Source: Carex sylvatica (lineage: Eukaryota; Streptophyta; Magnoliopsida; Poales; Cyperaceae). From it: a stretch of 26,808 nt of DNA. The stretch is taken from the NCBI GenBank assembly GCA_964058845.1, contig CAXKVR010000601.1, positions 1 through 26,808 on the forward strand, written 5' to 3'. Positions 1 to 8,255 of the stretch are shown here, piece after piece (position 1 is the first letter of the stretch; every line of letters begins with the position of its first letter). A model generated the notes under the pieces. It was not told the origin of the DNA, searched no databases, and worked only from the letters and a program-made list of their open reading frames with translations. Position numbers and translations under genes: made by a program.

Positions 1-600
1 TAACCCAGTAAAACTTTTATCACTCCAACCGTTAGATGCTTTAAGGTTATACAATTTTAATACACCTTTCAATTTTGAAAATTTAGAACAACAAGGGTAC
101 AATTCTTTATTAGAATCTTCGTACAAATTCTCAAATAAACAATACTGCTTATCATTATCAAAATCATCTTCTAAATCACGTAACATTTGATCAAAATTAT
201 CACATTTATCTACCACCATATCATCATTTTCTTCGGTATGGTATTCCTGATCCTCAGTACGAGCACCTATATCGGTTTCCAATCCCCGTAGATCATTCCC
301 GTCGTTTCCACCGGTATGGTATTTCTGATGCTCAGTACCAGTACCTATGTCGGTTAGCAAACTCTCACCGTGCCATAACCAACACTTATATCCTTGCTTG
401 AATCCACGACGGATTAAATGGTTCCTCACTTGGTTCGGGTTGGAGAATTTTTGACCATTGTTACAATCACGGCAAGGACACGACATCAGTGCACTCCCCT
501 TATTCGCCATATCTTCCGTAGCAACTCTGATAAATTCCTCGACACCTGTCATATATTCATCAGACAGACGTGATACTTCGTACATCCAACTGCGGCCCAT
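1..600 (-). CDS. CACTA transposase, N-terminal part (runs off window)
   Basis: This is the start of an En/Spm (CACTA) TNP2-type transposase. The reading frame is open from the ATG at 600-598 to the left edge: 200 codons with no stop, so the gene is cut by the window and not visibly broken. The start MGRSWMYEVSR, the cysteine cluster CPCRDCNN (residues 41-48), H61 with L62, and the WLWHGE motif (74-79) match the transposase-associated domain (Pfam Transpos_assoc) found ahead of the DDE-like TNP2 domain. Residues near 168-200 (LYPCCSKFSKLKGVL, then NGWSDKSF) match the conserved segment that follows. The linker is acidic and contains an imperfect 26-residue duplication: TDIGTGTEHQKYHT at 83-96 and TDIGARTEDQEYHT at 109-122. 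The catalytic core would lie left of the window. The element terminus at 2173 is upstream, the normal CACTA orientation. The identification is firm; activity is unknown. Confidence 0.9.
   Translation of the reverse strand, partial: MGRSWMYEVSRLSDEYMTGVEEFIRVATEDMANKGSALMSCPCRDCNNGQKFSNPNQVRNHLIRRGFKQGYKCWLWHGESLLTDIGTGTEHQKYHTGGNDGNDLRGLETDIGARTEDQEYHTEENDDMVVDKCDNFDQMLRDLEDDFDNDKQYCLFENLYEDSNKELYPCCSKFSKLKGVLKLYNLKASNGWSDKSFTGL
234..356 (-). repeat. In-frame 78-bp offset duplication in the transposase linker
   Basis: Two similar stretches of about 43 bp start at 234 and 312, both reading CGGTATGGTATT(C/T)CTGAT on the plus strand. They are offset by exactly 78 bp (26 codons), so the duplication keeps the transposase frame open. 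The copies have diverged by several substitutions. Confidence 0.7.
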
Positions 601-700
601 TTGCAATTATAATAAAACACAATTAATTAAGAACAAGGTTGGAGAGCTTAGTTCTGTTCACAATATGGCTTACTTGGGGCCGGGTTACCATCCTATCCCA

Positions 701-892
701 CTCTCTGAATACTTTGTCTCAGTAGTGGCCGCATGTTAGTCGTGTTTTAGCATTTAAGAAAATTTCGGCAGCATTTCCCCTTAGTTCCCCGAGATTCGGG
801 AAACTAAGTGAAAATGCTGCCGAAATTTTCTTAAATGCTAAAACACGACTAACTTGTGGCCACATCCTAAATGAGACAAAGTATTCAGAGAG
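701..892. repeat. Long inverted repeat (hairpin) in the CACTA leader
   Basis: The arm starting CTCTCTGAATACTTTGTCTC at 701 returns as its reverse complement ending at 892. Pairing continues inward through GTTAGTCGTGTTTTAGCATT and TTTCGGCAGCATTT down to a small inner stem (CTTAGTT / AACTAAG) around 779-809. About 90 bp per arm pair with only a few mismatches and small gaps. It lies between the transposase start and the subterminal repeats, in the probable 5' untranslated or promoter region. It could be a nested MITE or a structure belonging to the CACTA element. Confidence 0.8.
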
Positions 893-1256
893 CAGTCCCA
901 AAACGGGGACTATTCAAAATTAATCCCTAATGGATTAATTTTGAACGTGTATCATGACCTAAAGGCATTAATAATGCGGTTGTGGCTCATAAGACAGTAC
1001 TCTAGCTACATATCTAGCTAATATATATAAATACATCTCTTACAAAAAAAAAATACATTAATTAATGCACAAAAATGATTAAACATGAAACTTCTAGGTT
1101 GTACTTACAACTTTTTTGGATGACGGATCGAGTGAGATGAAAATATATCGCTGCACCAAATATCTCAATAATAGCCAATCTACAAAATTAAACTATCGAT
1201 CGTTAAGAGATGTACATAACATGCATGTTATATATCCTACAACTTGAAATGAAAAA

Positions 1257-1440
1257 AATGCTCATATAGCATATATATATAGCATATATATATAGCATAT
1301 ATATAGAAAATCTTGAAATAAGAAGAGATATTCAAACTTATAAAGAAAATCTCCACATATAAAGAATAACTCATTTGTAGCTCATATATTATCTCATATA
1401 TAGCATATATGCATATATATATATGCATGTGCATCCAAGT
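1257..1440. repeat. AT-rich simple repeat tract
   Basis: CATATATATATAG-type units recur, including three near-identical GCATATATATATA units at about 1268-1305 and further ones near 1380-1430. They lie in the noncoding CACTA leader. An open frame on the minus strand here is a by-product of the repeat composition. Confidence 0.6.
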
Positions 1441-1594
1441 CTCCACATATAAAAAAAACTTGAAATGAAAAGATGCTAGGTATTCAAACTTATAATTAAA
1501 AGCTTGTGGAACCAACAAAAGAGCTGAATCAAGGCTATAAGGTTTAGATTTTGAGCGGGCCGGATCATAACTCACTTCTCATATATATATAGGA

Positions 1595-1611
1595 TTTAGG
1601 GTTTAGGGTTT
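1595..1611 (+). repeat. Short plant telomere-type repeat (TTTAGGG)2
   Basis: TTTAGGGTTTAGGGTTT gives just over two units of the plant telomere repeat. In plant promoters such telo-boxes are bound by Telobox/TRB-type factors; whether this one works inside the CACTA leader is unknown. Confidence 0.5.
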
Positions 1612-1820
1612 GAACCGAATTAATTATAAAGCTAATATATAAATAGTGCTCTACTAGTAATAACAAACTTGAGAAAAGAGATGATCAAATGTACCTCAGA
1701 AAAGAGAGGTGAGTGAAGTAATGTAGGGCGAAATAGCTGCTGCGCTAATTAAGAGAGGCGATAGAGGAAGAGAAACGAGATTCTGACAATAATGGAACTG
1801 AATTAACTTTTCATATGCAC

Positions 1821-2154
1821 TATTAGGATCGGTTGTTTACAAAGAATCGATTCAGATACTATCAGGATCGGTTCTTTGTAAACAACTGATCCTGATAGTT
1901 AACTATCAGGATCGGTTGTTTACAAAGAACCGATCCTAATAGTATCTGGATCGGTTCTTTGTAAACAACCGATCCTGATAGTTGAAGTATCAGGATCAGT
2001 TGTTTATAAAAACCGATCCTGATAGTATCAGGATCGGTTGTTTACAAAGAACCGATCCAGATACTATCAGGATCGGTTTTGTTCAAAGAACCGATCCAGA
2101 TAGATATTAGTATCGGTTGTTTCATATAACCGATCCTGATAGGCCGATCCTGAT
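1821..2154. repeat. CACTA subterminal repeat array (8 palindromic units)
   Basis: Eight units of about 33-40 bp, each an imperfect palindrome of the form GGATCGGTT-GTTTACAAAG-AACCGATCC, are separated by CTATCAGG/CTGATAG linkers. Subterminal repeats like these are the binding sites of the TNPA-type accessory protein in En/Spm elements. That each unit is itself a palindrome means the array reads nearly the same on both strands. It stops about 20 bp from the terminus at 2173. Confidence 0.85.
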
Positions 2155-2155
2155 T

Positions 2156-2173
2156 CCTGTTTTTCCACTAGTG
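2156..2173 (-). repeat. CACTA terminal inverted repeat (one end)
   Basis: On the minus strand the terminus reads CACTAGTGGAAAAACAGG, starting with the diagnostic CACTA. The matching end is outside the window. Confidence 0.8.
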
Positions 2174-2474
2174 TTACCTCTGAAGTATTGAACTATTAAT
2201 TCTCTCAAACAAGAATCAACTAATTTTAGACCGTTATAATTAATTGAAGTATTGAACAGTTTAAGTTTGTAAATTTGTAATTGTTTTTCCATAATTTTTA
2301 TTCTGTATATTCGTTTTCTATTTTACGAGAAACGGGGGTTTTAACTCTAAACCCTCAAACCTTGTAACAAAATGCGGTTAATATAAAATAGGAGTGTGGC
2401 TCCTATTATTTCCTCAAAAAAAAAAAAAATCAACTAACTTCCCGAGGCCTGAATTAATACAAAAAGAATGTAAA

Positions 2475-3056
2475 ATGCAGGATTCCTGGACCGAAGATGA
2501 AGATAAAGTATTGATCGAGGCACACAAGGAGATTGGCAACAAATGGGCAGAGATCGTGAAACGGCTTCCTGGAAGAACCGAGAACTCTCTCAAAAACCAT
2601 TGGAACACCACCAAACGCCGCCAATTCATTAGCCTTCACACCCGCACCACGAAAAACTCTCGAGGAGCAACCAATAGCACAATTCTCCACGACTACATCA
2701 GGAGTCTCGGCATCACAAACAATAACAACATCCCGCCTCCAACACCGGCAATGACTATTTCTATAGTGCCTCCGGGAAATTGTGAGTTGTTTGCCAAGAT
2801 GTATAGCTTGTTGTTTGATGGAAATGATGAGTTGGTGCCTAAGAATTGCGTCAGCAGTTTTGATATTACCAAAAATATTGCATTTGATAAGATAGATGAG
2901 GTTATGATGGAAATGGTGTGGGATGCCGATGATGATACGGGAATGGTGGTGATGCCGAATGGCAACGAGGTCGTTGTGAAAAAAGAAATGGATCTCATGG
3001 AGATGATTTCTCAAAACACCAGCACAAGCAATTGTGTCGGTTACACAAGAAGGTAG
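2475..3056 (+). CDS. R2R3-MYB transcription factor, R3 and C-terminus only (MYB98-like)
   Basis: This encodes the DNA-binding R3 MYB repeat and C-terminal region of a nuclear transcription factor. Counting from the ATG at 2475, the R3 tryptophans are W5, W24 and W43 with exact 18-residue spacing; LPGRTENSLKNHWN is the recognition helix region. The run DSWTEDEDKVLIEAHKEIGN, the end KRRQF and the later ILHDYIRSLGI resemble the MYB98/64/119/115/118 clade (gametophyte and embryo regulators). The rest is low in homology and acidic near its end. The R2 repeat is missing. TGCAG at 2476-2480 just before GATTCCTGG is a good splice acceptor, so this may be the last exon, with R2 exons beyond the CACTA insertion. 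The same frame opens further upstream from 2394 but that part is unlike a MYB. The final residues and TAG stop come from a hairpin MITE. It could be a live terminal exon or a truncated pseudogene; the R3 call is firm. Confidence 0.75.
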   Translation: MQDSWTEDEDKVLIEAHKEIGNKWAEIVKRLPGRTENSLKNHWNTTKRRQFISLHTRTTKNSRGATNSTILHDYIRSLGITNNNNIPPPTPAMTISIVPPGNCELFAKMYSLLFDGNDELVPKNCVSSFDITKNIAFDKIDEVMMEMVWDADDDTGMVVMPNGNEVVVKKEMDLMEMISQNTSTSNCVGYTRR

Positions 3057-3204
3057 GCACTTTTTGCGAGGGTAAAAAGTGACTTTTAGCGACGGAATAC
3101 CATCATAAATGTGCTTTTCTATTAGTGACGGTACTTTTAGCGACGGAGTACCGTCATAAATGCACTTTTTACCCTCGCGAAAAGTACCTACCTTCTTGTT
3201 GTGT
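3044..3204. mobile_element. 161-bp hairpin MITE at the MYB 3' end
   Basis: The ends are inverted copies: ACAAGAAGGTAGG near 3046 and its reverse complement CCTACCTTCTTGT ending at 3200. Pairing continues inward through GCGAGGGTAAAAAGTG and its partner. The interior carries TTTTAGCGACGG and CCGTCATAAATG motifs, a vocabulary common in plant CACTA-derived MITEs, whose termini often read CACTACAAGAA; here the outermost bases are CACAAG and CACAAC. No clean target duplication is visible. The insertion overlaps the last four or five codons of the MYB frame. Confidence 0.7.
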
Positions 3205-4812
3205 ATGTTATTCGTAAGAATGATCATTGTACGGAGTAAATGGATTGACAACAGCAAAAGAAAAGGGAAAAAAAGAAAAGAAATAAAAACCTACTGAATA
3301 TAAGTAATAAACAGACTTTACATCTAATTCAAACTACTAGTGAGATATATATATAACCACACCTCCATTGTTATTCAATTTTTTATTTGAAGTTGAATAA
3401 TTTGAAATAGTTCTTATTTGAGAAATGCATCATGTTGAATAAATTGGTTTGAAGTAACTTTTATATATCAATCCTCGTTCCTGTATTGAATTTTGGTGAT
3501 TATGATTTATGAAGCAACAGACATTCACAAGCTAAGGAATCAATTCAAGCCCAATCTGTCTGTTCTGGGGTTGGGCCGGGTCATCTATAACGGGTTCGAT
3601 TACTAAACAAGAGTACATATCCTCTGCGTTAACTCAACTCAATCTTGAATTTAGAATCTTTTGGTCCAGATAAATCTAACTAACAATGTGGTTGTTAAAT
3701 TTTCCATATATCGGATTGAATAAACTTTAGGTGCTTGTGCACATAGGTGGGCAATATTTGAACTTGTTTTCAGATCATATATGACTAGTGGATTTTTCAT
3801 TTGTATTGTATTACTGTGAAATTTTGTGGGAATTGCATTGTTTAACCTTGGTAATTATTACCTTAAGTCCTCTTGGCTATTCTAGCACATATGCGTGCAG
3901 CGTGCTGTTGGTTTCGAGTATCCTCTCAGATACCTCATCTGATAAATTTACCCAAAACCGGGCCAGTAAAAATTTCGGTGTCTAAAATTCATGGGTCCTT
4001 TTTAAGATTTGTGCCAATTAACATTGGACAGTTTGAATTGATCTAACCTCACTGGATCCGAACTTCGTTAGCTCCAAAATATTATATTCTCAAACTTGGT
4101 TCATTCTACTTTTTGTTTGGTTCTCACATTTAAGCTCATGAATAAATTTGGTGGAATTTTATAAAAGAAGCTAACAGTAAAACAAATTATTCTGTTGCAA
4201 GTATACGATATAAAGTATTTTTTTATGGGCAAAACTCTTGCAAATATGGGTATGCCCCATGTTTTTTCTCTCAAAAAAACAAAAAAAACACTATCCGGAA
4301 ATATTGTTCTGACCTGTCGAGTAATAATTATGTTTATAATTAGTTAAATAGTACAGTGTCGAATGGCTGAGATACAATTCAACCTAAAATAATGGGGGTC
4401 TTCTTAAGGGGCACAACTTCAAAAAGGCTGCATGGGACGACCTTAATTTCTAGTGTTTTATGTGGTTATCTTTCACAGTTTTTTCATTTTTGTTGGTAAT
4501 AATGTCACATTGAATGAAGTATACCTGTCTTTATAATATCTTACTTCACGTGAATCAAGATGCAATCAGTTAAAAAAAAATAAACTGCAGTATATAATTG
4601 ATTAAGACACTTTAATTTCTTTTACAGCGTACATATATAATATGCAAATTAAGATTTCAAGAATAGGAAAGTAAAAAGAAAAAAAAAAAAACTAACAATA
4701 CAATCAATAGAAATGGATGGAATAGCCGATACATAATAAAAGCATAAAAATCAAGAAATAGAAGCAATGAAATTTCAAACCAGATAACTGCATACCATAA
4801 CATCCTCGGACC
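3205..4812. other. AT-rich intergenic region between MYB and peroxidase
   Basis: I see no supportable gene. A 65-codon open frame at 3788-3985 has no recognisable motif. The last 100 bp or so before 4813 is the 3' flank of the convergent peroxidase gene. An A-run lies at about 4678-4690. Confidence 0.6.
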
Positions 4813-6362
4813 TCAGTTGATGAAACGACATGTGCCCCTGACCTCGCCTGGTGACCCTGTGAGCACCTCAGTGCTCCCCATTTTCACCATGGCGTTTATG
4901 AAATCTTGCTTAAATTTCTCAGGCTCCTTAGTGTAGGTCTCTACCTGTTTTTTGGTTTCACCGCTGGTGAGCAAGGCCCAATCGGAGAAGAAAAGCGCAG
5001 TTAGCGATTCAACATTTTTGTAGTACTGTACATCTAGTTTACCCGGTGTCACAAAGTCCTGTGGAACGACACCATCATTGGTTGTATTCTGGGGACAACG
5101 TTCTCTCAAAGAAGCGCCAAAGGTTTGGTTCATGGTGGTGTCAATGGTGGGGTAGAGGCGGCTGATGAAGGAGGAGCAATGCGATATTCCGATTGAGTGG
5201 GCCCCAGAAAGAGTGACCATTTCGGCAGCAGAGAGCCCTTTCCTTGCAAAGCTGGCCACAAGTTGGGTGAGATTGAAGAAAGGTGGGGGGAGATTTAGCA
5301 ATGCCTCAGTACTGTTGGAAACCCTACCGTCGAGCCTACCTGTTGGGATTTTGTAGGAGATGTTGCCTAGGATGTATGAGGCATCACGGGCAGCCAATGC
5401 TAGGATGTCAGCACATGAAACAACTCCTTTACACTTCTTTTCTAGCTTAGCCTTGGCTGCGTCGATCACTTCAAAGCCTCGGAGGCTCGGGAAGTTTGGA
5501 ATGGCAAGCTTTTCTGGTTGAGGGTTTGCTTGAGTTGGGTCCAGGAGGACTGAAGCATCACAACCCTAGTGAGTAAAACAGAATATGCTGTTATGTCATT
5601 CGCTTAATTAAAACATTCATGCAGTAATTCTTTAATTTCAATTAAATAATGGCCTTATAACAATTAATGATGCATTTTCCAAACGCATAGGTCATGGTCA
5701 GTTTTAGTTTGAACTTAATTAGATTGTTAAATAATTTTTAATCATGCATAGCACAGGAGATTATATATCGGAGGGAAGCCATATCGAGAATGTATATATA
5801 TATAGTACACAAAACCAAACTATTTACAAGAACAAATTAGCTGCATGTTCAGCAAGGTAGCATCCCTACATATGAAAAAAAAGACCTTACATTACAATAC
5901 TAAATATCAACTTCTTGCAACAATATTCATGTGCTTCGTATATAAAAAAAAAGGACCAGTTACAGATTGCGCGAAACTTTGCAATAATTATTATATATGT
6001 ATGTATCATTGATTTTTCTTAGATGATCTACATTCACAACCACTTTGCATATGGCCATTTCACACAGAAATATAATAATTATGCTGGAACAAATTAAACA
6101 GTAATGAGAATAAAAGAAATAATGTTACCCTGACAAAACAGTCATGAAAATGCATGCGGATGAGACCAGCGCCTAAACCGGGATTTGTTTTAACATAGCT
6201 TCTGACGGTGCTCTTCACAATTGACTCCGCCGTTCTACATTTGTTCCTGTAATACCCGACCTTAAGAGATCTAGAATAATATGCTTCTGATACAGGAAGC
6301 AGTAGCTGGAATGCTGTAGCAAATATAAGGCATGTGATCAAGATGGAAATCTTGCTTTCCAT
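4813..6362 (-). CDS. Class III secretory peroxidase (two exons)
   Basis: A haem peroxidase of the plant cell wall or apoplast that uses H2O2 to oxidise phenolics (lignification, defence, ROS control). The exons are 6362-6129 and 5565-4813, joined across a GT-AG intron to give 328 aa, the usual family length. Residues 1-27 are a signal peptide ending VSEA. Distal site residues are R69, F72 and H73 in RMHFHDCF; the proximal haem ligand is H201 in SGAHSIG. All eight conserved cysteines are present (42, 75, 80, 123, 129, 208, 235, 324), with expected pairs 42-123, 75-80, 129-324 and 208-235. D74, D81 and S83 belong to the distal calcium site. Five N-glycosylation sequons are visible (146, 162, 176, 224, 238). 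NLPPPFFN and the overall match suggest the peroxidase 5 / cationic type. Only the first of the usual three introns is kept. It looks intact and expressed; its substrate cannot be told from sequence. Confidence 0.95.
5566..6128 (-). other. Peroxidase intron 1 (563 bp)
   Basis: On the minus strand it begins GTAACA right after the codons for FVR and ends CACTAG right before the codons for GCDAS. This phase-0 position is the classical first intron site of class III peroxidases. The interior is AT-rich noncoding sequence with a TATATATATATAG tract. Confidence 0.9.
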
Positions 6363-6450
6363 CTTAATGACAAAGTATATATTGACAGGATAGTTAAAAG
6401 AGAGAGAATTAAGGAGAGCTGATGAGTAAGAATTGAAGGGATATGTCGAG

Positions 6451-6459
6451 TATTTATAG
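6451..6459 (-). promoter_or_regulatory. TATA box of the peroxidase gene
   Basis: On the minus strand the sequence is CTATAAATA, about 90 bp upstream of the ATG at 6362. That spacing predicts a start of transcription near 6420-6430 and a 5' leader of about 60 nt. Confidence 0.7.
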
Positions 6460-6479
6460 ACTAGGTGTTGTGGAAAGAT

Positions 6480-7073
6480 GCATGATGAGTATATATTTAT
6501 ATTATTTAATGTTTTTAAGTTCTAAGCACTTTTGAGTCTTACTTCCAAGTTCTTTCAAGATAATGATTTAACTCGTTAAGTTTACAAATAATTTTCTTTA
6601 TCCATACTCATTTTATAAGATACGATATAGATCAAATAAATGAATAGAAGAATTTCATTGACATTCCTACTATTTAATTGTTTAAGCAGACCAAGTATGT
6701 CGTGCCCATTGACACTTGCGGCACTTCATTTTTTTTATAATAAATTATAACTCTACTATTTAGGCCTGATTACGGAGGGACCAAGTATTGGCATGTATCC
6801 GCTCAAGATCCGTATAAGGATAAACAAAACGGATAATTTTGCAGATCCGGATCCGAGTAATTATTAAATAATTAAGAAGAAGAAATATAGATTCAGATTC
6901 AAATAATTTTGATGACGCATAAACGGATCAGATACTTAGTTCTATTCATAACCCACATCCATCCAGAATCCAAAGCCATCACCCATTTTTGAATCCGCCA
7001 CTGCCACTCTCTTTCCTCTCCGTTCTATCCACACTCTCCTACTTTCCAAGATATGACTACTAACAAATGAAAT
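6480..7073. other. Intergenic, upstream of peroxidase
   Basis: Noncoding, AT-rich. A patch at about 6800-6945 repeats the words GATCCG, CGGATAA and CGGATC several times, similar to the subterminal motifs of degenerate plant hAT or LTR elements, but no termini are seen. Confidence 0.4.
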
Positions 7074-7082
7074 ATTTATGAA

Positions 7083-7415
7083 GAGTTTGGCTAAGATATG
7101 ACATTAATTATGTGCTATTATTGTCTCAAAACCTTATTATATATATTTCAAATGACAAATAATACAAACTGCTAAACTCCATCTACTTTATCATTGATGT
7201 GTTTAGAAGTAAAATTATAAATTTTTGAGTCCATTTATTATAAAGTCAAGGTGTCAAAAAATGAACTAGTGTTTTTATAAATTTTACATGTACACATAAT
7301 GACGAAAGTAGATCGGTTTTAATTGGATTTGTCATTTTAAGTATATACGATAAATTATTGAGACAATAACACATAACATTTTATGCTATCTATAATACCT
7401 TAATTAGTCAAACTC
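7083..7415. mobile_element. MULE-like MITE with 9-bp target duplication
   Basis: The termini are GAGTTTGGCTAA at 7083 and the inverse of GAGTTTGACTAA ending at 7415. Further inverted pairing follows (TTATGTGCTATTATTGTCTC against its partner near 7350-7375). The flanks are ATTTATGAA (7074-7082) and ATTTATAAA (7416-7424), a 9-bp direct repeat with one mismatch. Nine-base duplications are typical of Mutator-like elements. There is no coding capacity, so it must have been moved by a transposase elsewhere. Confidence 0.7.
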
Positions 7416-7424
7416 ATTTATAAA

Positions 7425-8255
7425 AAATCGAATTAAATTGGAACTATTAACAAATGAAAATTATTTTTGTCTAGTTTTTATAAAGCCATGTGATAAAGAA
7501 AAATAAAAATTATCACGCGGTTGGAATTTCATACTTATAAGATTGTCAAAATAACAACTATCAACTAATTAATTCTTTCTCAAAAAATAACTTGTCTAGT
7601 GGCAAAGAACAATATCTACTTTGTTGAAAATATATTGTGAGTTCGAAATTCGAATGGATGAGCATTTATGAACATTAAATGGAATTATTGAAAGGCTAAT
7701 TAAACATCCATCTTTCTACCGAAAAAACCACGTCTAACTCTTTATCATTAAATAAATTTTAAATTTAATACACAACCAATACATATATGTGTTTTCTCTT
7801 TTATTATTATTTTTATTTGATTTTTTTTTTACATTTATCAGTTTAGTTTATCATCAAGTTACTTAATTTATTATCAAATTAATTCAATATCAACTACTCG
7901 CGTGTCAAATAAAATAAAATAAATCCAATATGTAATTTTTCTAAGGTGCACACAATAAATTATTGCATTTCAATTTTATATTGATGATATCAAGTGTATG
8001 AAAAAATAACGTCATAAAATTAATAGTCAATGTTATATTTTTAAAAATCCTGGATGCGTGTTATATCAATTAATGCAAACTCAAAATCTGGTTAATTAGC
8101 TTTTTTGGTGCATTGAGAATGTAATTATTATTTTTTGATGGGTGAAGAATGTAATTACTATTAGGTGTAATAATATTATTTTGATATAAGAATTTTAATG
8201 ACAAAGTCGAGAAGTTTTAAAATTAATGACATAACAGAGATATGTGTCCTCACAA
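7425..8255. other. AT-rich intergenic region
   Basis: No gene or recognisable element seen; mostly A/T runs and short poly-T tracts (for example near 7820). Confidence 0.5.

Larger units (their letters stand above)
1..2173 (-). mobile_element. CACTA (En/Spm) transposon, 5' portion
   Basis: Reading leftward from 2173, the element has a terminus CACTAGTGGAAAAACAGG, an array of palindromic subterminal repeats (1821-2154), about 1.2 kb of AT-rich leader with a long hairpin, and the transposase start at 600. The three bases outside the terminus are TTA (2174-2176), the candidate 3-bp target duplication; its partner lies beyond the left edge. The open transposase frame and well-kept subterminal array suggest a fairly recent or recently autonomous copy, but the catalytic domain and other end are not visible. 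The insertion end lies about 300 bp upstream of the MYB exon. Confidence 0.85.

Noticed and set aside
458..739. 93-codon open frame on the plus strand
   Set aside because: It lies antisense to the clear CACTA transposase N-terminus and runs into the hairpin; no motif.
719..901. 60-codon minus-strand frame
   Set aside because: It is a readout of the 701-892 inverted repeat.
1237..1575. 112-codon minus-strand frame rich in Tyr, Ile and Met
   Set aside because: It reads the ATATAT/GCATAT repeats of the CACTA leader; low complexity and no domain.
2454..3257. 267-codon and shorter minus-strand frames over the MYB
   Set aside because: Antisense to the well-supported R3 repeat; the His/Ile-rich translation has no domain, and it crosses the MITE.
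3788..3985. 65-codon plus-strand frame
   Set aside because: Hydrophobic but motif-free, in AT-rich intergenic DNA with no promoter or splice context.
5165..5356. 63-codon plus-strand frame
   Set aside because: Antisense within peroxidase exon 2.
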